DNA from: Balamuthia mandrillaris
Taxonomy: Eukaryota; Discosea; Longamoebia; Balamuthiidae
Reading direction: 5' to 3'
DNA: 33,187 nt
NCBI GenBank assembly: GCA_031835245.1
Contig: JAVKOQ010000488.1
Coordinates: forward strand, 1-33,187
The notes under the pieces are model-generated. The model saw only the letters and a program-made list of their open reading frames with translations. It had not been told where the DNA came from and did not search any database. This document shows positions 1 through 9,073 of this stretch, in pieces. The position numbers and the translations under genes were made by a program. Position 1 is the stretch's first letter. Each line of letters opens with the position of its first letter.

Positions 1-193
1 CCTTCTCCACGCTCTTCACGTCCCAGCTGCGCCCGTAGATGGTGTCCTGGATCATTCCAGCCGTTCTTTGTGCCACGTTCATTACTTCTTGATCGCGAGT
101 GGGCACGTTACGAATGACACTAAGACCGTAGAGAGACATATGACGAAGCCATTCCCAACGACCTATTTGTATTTCGTTATTTAACAGAGCAAT

Positions 194-232
<39 letters not shown>

Positions 233-1152
233 AAGAAGTGAATATACGTTCATCGCTGTTCATGATAGAGTCGTATTCAAAGTCGAGAGAAGGAGCGGGT
301 GAGGACGACGTAGAAGAAGAAGACCAAAAGTTGCCCATCCAAAGGACAGGTTGACGTTGCCTCCGCCGTTCCTGTTTTGCTGTTTGACCGTAGCAATAAC
401 GTCTCAACCAGCTGGAAGGAAAGCTGCTCTCATGCCCATCTGTCCAAACGACGGAGAGGCTCTCTTCGTTTCTGTTTGTTTTTTTGTTTCCAAAGGTCAC
501 CAAAAGATAAAAGAAAAAAAGAAAAAGAAAAAAGAAAGTTACGAAGAAACAGAAGCAGCACTCGCTTGACTCATCCGCTCATCGCTGTCGACCACCCGGA
601 AGATGCGTTGTCCCGAGTCTTGGTCCATGCACGCCTCACAAAGACAATTGTCTCTCAACCATTTTAGATGATACTATTTTTGTTTTCAAGAAGAGAGAAG
701 AAAAAAAAGTCAAAAAAGAAAAAAAGAGAAAAAAAGAAAAAAGAAAAACAAAAAAGAAAAAAAAAAAAAGAAAAAAGAAAAAAGAAAAAAAAAGAAGAAA
801 AAAAGAAAAAAAAAAAAAAAAAAGAAAAAAAAAGAAAAAAAAAGGGAAAATAAAAAAAAAAAGAAGAAAAATTATACTTTGCTTTCAGTGTTATCTTTCC
901 ACTGGATCGAAACGTGACGTCCGTGTTTATCGTCGTCAGCGCTCTTTTTTATTTAATTATGGTTAAAAAAACGTTTTAGTGAGAAAACACACAAAGCATA
1001 TGATTCCGAAACGCAAAAAAAAAAAATACTTTTCGAAAAGAAGAAATCTTGAAGCGATTTTCTTGCTCCGCTGGAAAAGTGGCAGAGGTCCACATTTGAG
1101 CGTAACATCTGCGTGAGGCAGCGAGGAACCCGTTGCCGGAGGAGCGGAGCAT
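1..1152 (-). CDS. Gamma-butyrobetaine / trimethyllysine dioxygenase, 5' part
   Basis: Exons on the minus strand are 1152-1030, 943-878, 673-543, 471-248 and 162-1; the gene runs off the left edge, so about 235 residues are visible. All four introns are GT-AG and in phase. The family (BBOX1/TMLHE) uses Fe(II) and 2-oxoglutarate in carnitine synthesis. Visible: an N-terminal GBBH-type domain with WLRDNC followed by a Cys-x-Cys-x2-Cys cluster (zinc site in BBOX1), a second block WTDGHESSF, and the start of the catalytic domain (YGLSVIRNVPTR, TIYGRSWDVKS). The first 20 residues, MLRSSGNGFLAASRRCYAQ, look like a mitochondrial presequence, which favours the trimethyllysine enzyme (mitochondrial in animals). 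The start at 1152 is chosen for that presequence; an in-frame upstream ATG at 1248 also exists. Substrate cannot be decided because the catalytic half is missing. Confidence 0.88.
198..227. repeat. (GA)n microsatellite in dioxygenase intron 4
   Basis: Reads CT in the sense strand, starting about 20 bp after the donor GTATAT (247-246 on the minus strand). Confidence 0.9.
683..870. repeat. A/G-rich low-complexity tract in dioxygenase intron 2
   Basis: About 190 bp of AAAAAG/AAAGAA units on the plus strand, T/C on the gene's sense strand. It makes up nearly all of the intron between exons at 878 and 673. Confidence 0.9.
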
Positions 1153-1556
1153 CGGTGCCAACGCTCCAACGCCGCGACGCACGCGACGCCCCGTCGGCCG
1201 ACAAAGAACCGATCCATGAACGGACGGAAGTAACGCACCGTTTCGCATTTCGTTTTATTTTTTATTTTTTTATTTTTTTTCTTATTTTTTTTATTTTTAT
1301 TTTTTGGGATAAATTCGCCATGCTGACATCAGCAACGGATAATTCCACATCATACTTTCCAATTTTTGTACTATGCTGATGTAACTTGCTATGATGTCAG
1401 CTATATCCCTTTTTGTCGACAAACGTGAAATTAATAATTTTCCTATTGGATGTTTGATAATTTTGAACAAATCTTCCGATTGGTTCTCTGTAAATCTGAA
1501 AAAATCAACAAATAATTTATTTTCAGCCAAAGAAAAAAAAAATAAAGAAGAGAAGA
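1153..1556. promoter_or_regulatory. Divergent promoter between dioxygenase and Clu-domain gene
   Basis: This 404-bp spacer lies between two divergent starts. It holds T-rich tracts (1254-1306) and two copies of an 8-mer in opposite orientation: TGACATCA at 1324-1331 and TGATGTCA at 1392-1399. The motif resembles bZIP/CRE half sites and recurs in other divergent spacers of the window. A polypyrimidine-AG at 1520-1525 could be the acceptor of a 5'UTR intron of the plus-strand gene. Promoter function is inferred from position. Confidence 0.5.
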
Positions 1557-2323
1557 ATGAAACGACAGCAGGTGTTACATGCCTATAGCATCCCCTACGA
1601 TGCGCTATGCTACGCACTTCAGCACGGCAGTGCCGACGCACCACCCTGTTCCTACGCCACAGCAAACAACGGCGAAGCCAATGAGGAAGAACCAGCACAA
1701 TACGTTGTGGAACTCTCTGAAGCGGAGGTGTCGGCTCTTAGCCAAGTCTATGGCTACACTGCTTCTTCTTCCTCCTCCTCAACGCTGCACGAAGGACTCA
1801 CTCCCGAACAGCTCAGCGCGTTACAAGAAGGCTCTTACGCTACGTCTTCTATAGACTTGAGACATTCCTGTAACAAACAGCTGTCTGCTTCGTCAGCCTC
1901 AACCAACACAGAACCAGAGTATAGCAGAGAAGACGACGAAGAGGACGCTTCCACAGAAGGTAGTCTGGACTTTAATGACGACTCTGATGAGGAGGAAGAG
2001 GAAGAAGAAAATGAAAGCAAAAACTCTGGAAAAGAAAACAACGACGGAAATGAGACGATAGTGGAAAGTTTTCGCGTTTGTCTGCCTCGAGAACTGACCG
2101 CTCGCACCGAGCAAAAGACGTTTCGTTGGAACGAGACCTACCAGGCTCTGCTTCAACGGATGTCCTCCCACCAACACAATGAGAGCGAGGCTTTATTGGA
2201 GCTGCACACGCTCTATAAGGACTTTATGCGAACGGCAAAGCTGTTGGCCATCACCATTGTGGACCAGCACTTTTTGCCGGTGCAGAAGAGAACACACAAA
2301 CCGGCCGATACTGGAGGAGTACG

Positions 2324-2356
<33 letters not shown>

Positions 2357-4704
2357 GCTTTAACAACCTTTCGGTTTTAAAAATATAGATAGCAGGCGGC
2401 GACAAGTATATGGTGCAGGGCATCTTTTTCAAGTTTGCGATCGACTCACATTCTATTTATGGCGTACCTTCTTCCTTTCTCTTCTTAACTTCTTTTATAT
2501 TCAATTCTTTATACTCTTATCTTGTGGCTGCTATCCACGTCTTTGTCCTTCTTTTCATTCACTTTTTGAATGTTTTATATTGAGAATGTTTGTTCTTCTT
2601 TCTTCGTTCGTTGAAACATAAAGGGCACTTCAAATGCAGCCAAAGCAGCAAAACACGAGCTACGAAATGTGAGTACAATGTTAAGTCTTTATTACCCGAA
2701 TCTGTTCTTCCCGTTGTTAGTCGTTTTAGATTATCGAGGTAAAAATTCTATCCTTTCTTCTTGTTCTTCTTCTTGTTCTTGTTCTTGTTCTTCTTCTTGT
2801 TCTTCTTCTTGTTCTTCTTGTTCTTCTTCTTCTTCTCCTTCTTCTTCTTCTTCTTCTTCTCCTTCTCCTTCTTCTTCTTCTTCTTCTTTCGTTCTTGACA
2901 TATGTGGCAAAATAGGTTTTAGAATATCAGCGATGAGCTTATTGCCTATCAACAAAAACACTTTGCTTTATGGCTCAAGCGATGGCGGTCTCAACGTCAA
3001 ACAAGACTCCAAAGTTCACCACATTCTTCGAAAAAGTAAGTCCTCTTTTTTCAAGCCACCTCGAAAATAACACCAAGTTTAAACTTGTACAAAACTTTTA
3101 CAAAAGTGGCAAAGCAGTTAAACCTCAAGAAACACGTTTGTGGATTACCAGGAGACTCAAAAGAAATGTACACGCCGCTCGACTTAGAAGTTCACAAAGG
3201 ACAGGATGACCGCCTTTACGTCATCGACTGCCACCGACTGTTCCCACCGGAGGTTCTTCCTTTTCTTTCTTGTTTCTGTTCTTCATTATCCATTGCTTTT
3301 GTTCTATCATTTTCTCATCTGAAGTTCAACTTTCCATTCTCTTTTGTTTTCCATCCTATAACACCAGGCACCTCTGCCGTTATTGAAAGCATTCACCAAC
3401 AACACGATCAGCAAAGATGAGAAAGAATGCAAGGCTTCCACCTTCTTGACTCGCCTTTTACGTCCCGAGTTCGTACGCAGCTATTCCCCGGCTCCTCTCT
3501 GCAACGATGCTTTCAGCAATTTCATCATGTTCGACCCGGATCGTGCTGCCCACAACCAACAAGCCATTCAAGCCACCTTGCATCTAATGCGGCATAGAGG
3601 TTTTCTTCTTCTTCTTCTTATTCTTCTTTGCTATTTTGTCTTACCACGTCTCACCATCTCTCTCAGTTCGCGAGTTTGCCAAATGGTTGGTAACGCAACA
3701 CGGCTGCGTCTCTCGTCGCCAACAAAAACTGGCCAACATGCGTGGAACCGGCAGAGGGTGTTACATCGAGCTAGATACTAAAGCAGGAGAGGACGACAAC
3801 CTGACTGACCTCCTTTCTCTGCCCAAGTTGATGCACAAATGGGGCATCAACGTTCGTCATCTCGGCCTTCTCTTTGAGGAACTCTTCCAGCTGTTAACCA
3901 CAAAGAAAGACGAAGAAGAACAGGAAGGCGACGACAAGCAACAGAACAAGAAAGAACAGAATCGCAGGCCTCCTTTCTTGCTTCTTTCGGATCTGTTTCC
4001 ATCTTCTTTGGAAGAAGAAGCAGATGATGAAGAAGAAGAAGAAGAACAAGAAGCTGAAGAAGAAACAATTCATTATTGGCTTCAACGAACGTTAACCGAA
4101 ATGGTCCTTCGAGTGAGCAAAGAGACCTTTCGAGCGCTGATGCGAAGGGAGATGCAGCTTCAACAAACGGACAAAGCGGAGCCCTTTCATCTCGTTGCGT
4201 TGCGTTGGATGAACCTCCTCTTTGGCACGAGCCACGCCTCACAGCGTTACTGGAGGGAAGAATTGGTGGAGAGCGTTTGTCGCTCCTTCTATTATATGTT
4301 CGATTGGCGCTATCTGCTTCGCCTTGCTTCTTCTTCTTCAGCACAAGAACCTCAACAGCAACAAGATGAAACGGAAGAGAAGGAGACGCAGAAGCCGAAG
4401 AAGGTAGAAGAGAAGCTGGGAATACGAACGTACTTGATGGAGATGAAACAAAGGGTAAACATGAGGATTCTCTTTCGGGAGCTGATGAGGAAGACCGGCA
4501 TTCGAGTGCGGGACGTCGATCCAAAAAGCGGCTTGTTCACGCGTGGAGAGACGGTCGCCCAAAGACTGAACCGACAACAGCCCTTCTCTGAGCAAGACAT
4601 TGTCGCTCTCGAGCCTGTCTTATGTATGTTTATTTGCTTTCTCTCTCTCGCTCTCGCTCTCTCTCTCTCTCTTTTGCTTCAATTTTCTGCTTCTTTCGTT
4701 CTCA

Positions 4705-4742
<38 letters not shown>

Positions 4743-5559
4743 TGACGAATAGGTACCGTAGAAACGGTTCGCTTGGCCAAGCTTCACAACTTGGTCTCCA
4801 AATACTTGGCCATGCATCGTCGCCACGAGCTTCCTTCCCTCACTCTCATCCACCACGTCTTGTATCGTTTGGAAGAGGGCTTGCTTTGGATGTTGGACCG
4901 TTGTTTCACCAACAACAACAACCATAACGAGAAGAAGCGAGAGGATATTGTTGTTGCGGAGGATGAAGTGGTGAGACAAGCTTGTTTGATTTGTAGGTTG
5001 CTGTTCGAGGTGACTTGCGCGTTGGAGAACTTTATGTTCGCCGATGATAGTGTTTTGGAAAGGCATCCAAGAGGTATGCTTCTTCTGCATTCTTCGTCTG
5101 TTTAACTTAACTTTTTTCTTTCTTTCTTTCTGTGAAGAGGTGAAGCAACCCTATTGGGACTTTCAAGATGACTACTATCAGGGCGAGTTCAAGTTGCTTC
5201 GCGCCTTACCCCTTGCTGCCCTCTTCCATATCCTTCAAAACTGCACTTTCACTGCCCGTTCGTCTTTCTTCCACTTTTTGGAGGAAGAGTGGTACAAAGG
5301 ATATCGTCGTCGAGGAGAAACCGCGTTAGCCTATCTTAGCAGGGCTTTACTTGTCTTTTTCTATCAGAAGAAGAAAGCGGAACAAAGGAAAAGAAAGAAG
5401 AACGAGGATGAAAAGAACGCAGAGCAAGAAAAGGAAGAAGAAGTGGCAATACGTCGATTAAAAGAAACACAAGAGCCGCAGTTGCGTGGAGGAACCTCTG
5501 ATGCGTTCTTCACTTGGATGAAAGAGAAACTCGATTTGAAGCTGGAAGAAACGTTATGA
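1557..5559 (+). CDS. Clu-domain-containing protein, 9 exons
   Basis: Exons 1557-2318, 2389-2463, 2624-2738, 2916-3035, 3107-3252, 3368-3599, 3667-4623, 4753-5073 and 5138-5559 join in phase to about 1049 residues. Residues 1-200 are low-complexity and acidic. The middle (about 230-480) reads like the core of the Clu (clustered mitochondria) domain: GGDKYMVQGIFFKFA, AAKAAKHELR, PLLVVLDYRGFRISAMSLLP, LLYGSSDGG, then DRLYVIDCHRLFPPEAPLPL. The rest (about 500-1049) is helical and charged, with no domain I recognise. It lacks the N-terminal extension and TPR tail of true CLU1/eIF3X, so a role in mitochondrial distribution should not be assumed. The start is the first ATG in a frame without nearby upstream ATG. 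AATAAA lies at 5606-5611, 47 nt past the stop. Confidence 0.85.
2323..2352. repeat. (CT)n microsatellite in Clu-domain gene intron 1
   Basis: CT run that begins immediately after the donor GTACGT at 2319. Confidence 0.9.
2755..2890. repeat. TTC/TTG compound repeat in Clu-domain gene intron 3
   Basis: TTCTTC, TTCTTG and TTCTCC units on the sense strand, very like the repeat in Arf GAP intron 2. Confidence 0.92.
4640..4737. repeat. Two (CT)n tracts in Clu-domain gene intron 7
   Basis: CT runs at about 4640-4672 and 4711-4736, separated by mixed sequence, in the intron 4624-4752. Confidence 0.88.
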
Positions 5560-5710
5560 ACAATACTGAAGAAAAGAGAAGACAACCAAAACACAAAAAG
5601 TGCACAATAAAAAAAAACAAAGACAATTGTTAAAAAGCAAAACAACAAACACACATAAAAACAAAATACGATGTTTTGTTGTTGAGGTTGTTGATAGATC
5701 TACTTTCAAC
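5560..5710. other. Convergent 3' spacer, Clu-domain gene / NDUFA8
   Basis: This is a 151-bp A-rich spacer where two genes end tail to tail. It carries the AATAAA of the plus gene at 5606-5611. No further gene is seen. Confidence 0.6.
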
Positions 5711-6051
5711 TCAGAAAGGAAGCTTGTCGAAAAGGTTGTGGATGGTTTGATGGAAGGGATTGTACTCAGTGGAATCCGGGTCCATACGTGCACGCACTTT
5801 CCATTCTCGCTCGGCATCTGTTTGGATCAACAAAAAATGAGAAAGCGGCCAGGGTCATATGAGAAAAGGATAAAATAAGAAACAGAGGTAGGAAAGAAGA
5901 GATAAGAGAGCGAAAAGAAGAGAGAAGGAGGGAAGACCACAAAGAAAAAGCATATAACACAGATAATCCAGGAAAGAGAATAGAAAATGAGAAAAAGAGC
6001 AAAGAGAAGAGGAGAGAGAGAGAAAAGAGAGCGAGCGGTAGAGCGTGCAAG

Positions 6052-6099
<48 letters not shown>

Positions 6100-6755
6100 A
6101 AGAGAGAGGGGCGAAAGAGCGGAAGTGTGTAGAACAAGAGCGAGGAAAGAACGAAAGCGAAGGGTGAGAAGTGAGAGAGAAGAGGCGAGAAAGAAGTTCA
6201 CGAACAGCAAAAGGGAAAACGAGAACAGCAACAACAGAGACAAGACAAAAAGAGCAGCCATCAACAAAAAATTTTTTTCAAACGCACCAAAGCCCAAGTG
6301 TTTCTGGACGCACCGATAGAGCGGTTGCTCCGTCTTTCGGCAACGCTTGGTGAAGCCCTTATCGATGATGCACCTTTGGTGCTCTTCCGCTTCCGGCATA
6401 CAATGTGTGGCTATGTCTCTCCATCTGTTTTTTTTTAAAAAATGTTGCACAAAAACAAGATTAAAAATCAATCAAAACAGATTAAAAGGGGAGAAAAAGG
6501 GGAAACGAACGTCTGTCTGGTGCAAGTGAGAACATCTTGTCCCTCCGTAAGGCAAAGACTGCGGCCACCGACGGAGGGGCCGCGCTCCGCCTGGCAACGG
6601 GTGTAGGCCGAGTTGGCGGCCTGGCAGCGCGCCCCCGTGATTTTCCAGAAGCTGCGCGCGTTGAGGCCCGTGGGATCCGCGGTGCTGTCCTCAAAGGCTT
6701 GCTTCTCCAACTCCTCCGGAAGCTCGTAGAGCAGGTGAGGGCTCGTCGTCGTCAT
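5711..6755 (-). CDS. NDUFA8: NADH dehydrogenase (complex I) subunit NDUFA8, CX9C protein
   Basis: Exons 6755-6511, 6424-6288 and 5817-5711 join in phase to 162 residues (human protein: 172). Eight cysteines form four CX9C motifs: C44/C54, C68/C78, C90/C100 and C110/C120. Four CX9C pairs in one chain (a double twin-CX9C protein) is the signature of NDUFA8/PGIV, an accessory subunit on the intermembrane-space side of complex I, imported by the MIA40/ERV1 disulfide relay. The end, YNPFHQTIHNLFDKLPF, also fits a soluble intermembrane-space subunit. There is no presequence, as expected for MIA substrates. It is divergent from POLR1B, sharing a 434-bp promoter. Intron 2 (5818-6287) is full of a repeat that reads CT in the sense strand. 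Confidence 0.92.
6055..6097. repeat. (GA)n microsatellite in NDUFA8 intron 2
   Basis: A pure GA tract on the plus strand, reading CT in the NDUFA8 sense, within a longer purine-rich stretch (5880-6240). It is intronic. Confidence 0.9.
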
Positions 6756-7189
6756 CCCTTTCTTTTACCCTTTTTTTTTAAACTTTCTTTTTTTCTCCAA
6801 TTTTTTATTTTTTGTAGACGCATCGATGATCTCATCAAAAATGATCTGGTCCAACCCGCAATCAAAGAAATAATTGCTGACATCATTACAGTCATCAACC
6901 TTCCTCCGAGACGTCATGAAGGTCTGATGACGTCATTTGATGCTGCTTACCCTGTGGACAATGTGTACATAAAAACTGCAATAAATGACCTCAACCATGG
7001 GGTTCGAATTTTTTTCTCAAACAAAAAAAAAAATTAAACAAAAAAGAAAAGAAAGGAAAAGAAAGAGAGGCCAACCCTTCTCTCTCTGTCCCTTTCCCCT
7101 TTCCCCTTTAGCTCGCCCCCGCCCTTTTTTTTTTTTTTCGAGTATATATTTATTTTTTTGGCTTCTCTTCCCATCGCTGCTCAGCTGTC
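6756..7189. promoter_or_regulatory. Divergent promoter NDUFA8 / POLR1B
   Basis: This 434-bp spacer contains TGACATCA (6878-6885), GACGTCAT (6910-6917) and the full palindrome TGACGTCA (6928-6935), all CRE/bZIP-like. A TATA-like run TATATATTTA sits at 7143-7152, about 40 bp before the POLR1B ATG, which would imply a very short leader. A polypyrimidine-AG acceptor-like site at about 6795-6818 precedes an open stretch (6819-7010), discussed in the findings. Confidence 0.55.
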
Positions 7190-7524
7190 ATGTCGCTGCG
7201 AAAGAAGGCGCTGCTGCAGGCCAACTCGGGCGTGGGCTGCGACGTCCTCGGAGTTCGCGCCAAGCCCAACCCCCACCTGGTGGAGTTCACGGTGCCGCAC
7301 CTGGAGTCCTTCAACTTTGCCATGGAGGACGGCCTCCTCTTGGCCGTCTCCGACATGGACCCCATGGAGCTCAAGCTGGACAAAGGAGGGCCGGAGGTCA
7401 AGGTGTGGTTCAACAACATCCAGGTGGGCAACCCCTCTCGCCAGGCTTTGGATGACCGCATGTATCCCAGCGAGGTACCGCTACCCTTTTCTCTTCGCTC
7501 CTCTCTCCTCCTCTCTTCGTTCTT

Positions 7525-7581
<57 letters not shown>

Positions 7582-8028
7582 TCGCTCTTTGCTCTTCGCT
7601 CTTTGCTCTTCGCTCTTTGCTCTTCGCTCTTTGCTCTTTGCTCTTTGCTCTTTGCTCTTTGCTCTTTGCTCTTCTCTTCTCGATTTCACCGATCGGTCCA
7701 CTGAATCAAACACACCCACGCAACACTTTTACAAACAAACCCAACGACAGTGTCGAGAGGGTTCTTCCACGTATGGCGGCCCTTGCTTCGCCTCGCTGGG
7801 GTACTCTGTCGGTGGACGAACGGGTGAGCTGCAGCGCATGCTGGGTCGCTTCCCGGTCATGGTCAAGTCCAAGAAGTGCAACCTCTACGGCCTCAGCCCC
7901 GCGGAGATGGTGAAACGACACGAGGAGGCCAACGAGCTCGGCGGCTATTTTGTGGTCAACGGCTTGGAGAAGATCATTCGTATGTTGATCATGCCTCGCA
8001 GAAATTACGTATGTGTTGTTTTCGTCTT

Positions 8029-8071
<43 letters not shown>

Positions 8072-9031
8072 CTCTTCCATCTTGTGTTACTCTTCTATTT
8101 AGTTATCTTCTTGTTATCTTACCTTCGCTGTTCTGTGTCTATTCTCTTATCACTTTCTCTTTTCATAAGACGAACAAACTAACCAATGTATTAACAACAA
8201 CAACAACAACAACAAAAAAAAAAAAAACAGGTGAGTTCAGTCGAAAGACCTTCATGGATGACAAAAGGAGCCAACTACACAAAATACGGCACGCAGATAC
8301 GCTGCGTTAAGAAAGATCAGTCCAACGTCACTCTCACTTTGCATTACTTGAGCACAGGCAACTGTAACATTCGGTTTACCATACGCAAGCAAGAATTCTT
8401 TGTGCCCGTTATCATTCTCTTGAAGGTATGCTCTCTCTTGGCGAGTGTTTCTATTTGCAAACTCACTTTGTTTTCAGGCATTGTTTGAAACGACTGATAG
8501 GGAAATTTATGATAACATTGTGAGAGGTGATACAGAAAACACTTTTCTTTCCGATCGTGTTGAGGTCATGTTGCGGGAAGCCTCTCTTTACGAAAACTGC
8601 CACACAAAGGAACAATGTCTCGCTTTCTTAGGTTGCTCTTCTTACTCTCTTGTTATTCAACTCCCTTTCTGACTTGGCAAACAAACAGGACATAGTTTCA
8701 GGGTCGTGCTCCGATTGCCAGATAGATATTCAGATGTTGCGGTGGGCGAATATCTTCTTCAGAAGTACATTTTTGTACATTTGCCACCAGAAAAGAACAA
8801 AAACAAATTCGATTTGTTGATGTACGTTTTCTTTTTAAAACTCTTATTTTTTGTTCGTTTGAGTTAGATGATCTCATTTCTCTCCTTCTCTTGTAGCTTT
8901 ATGATTCGAAAGTTATATGCATTGGCCAACAATGAAGTAGGACCGGACAACGCAGACTCACCCATGAACCAAGAAATCCTTCTCGGTGGTCATATTTATC
9001 TCATGTATCTCAAAGTATGTTCCATTCTTTA

Positions 9032-9073
<42 letters not shown>

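Noticed and set aside
668-853. Lysine-rich open frame on plus
   Set aside because: It is the A/G-rich intron tract of the minus-strand dioxygenase gene.
3847-4524. 225-codon antisense frame in the Clu-domain gene
   Set aside because: It is a shadow of exon 7; the sense frame is spliced in phase with conserved blocks.
5827-6319. Ser/Leu-rich and Arg/Glu-rich frames on both strands
   Set aside because: They cover the (GA)n/(CT)n repeat of NDUFA8 intron 2.
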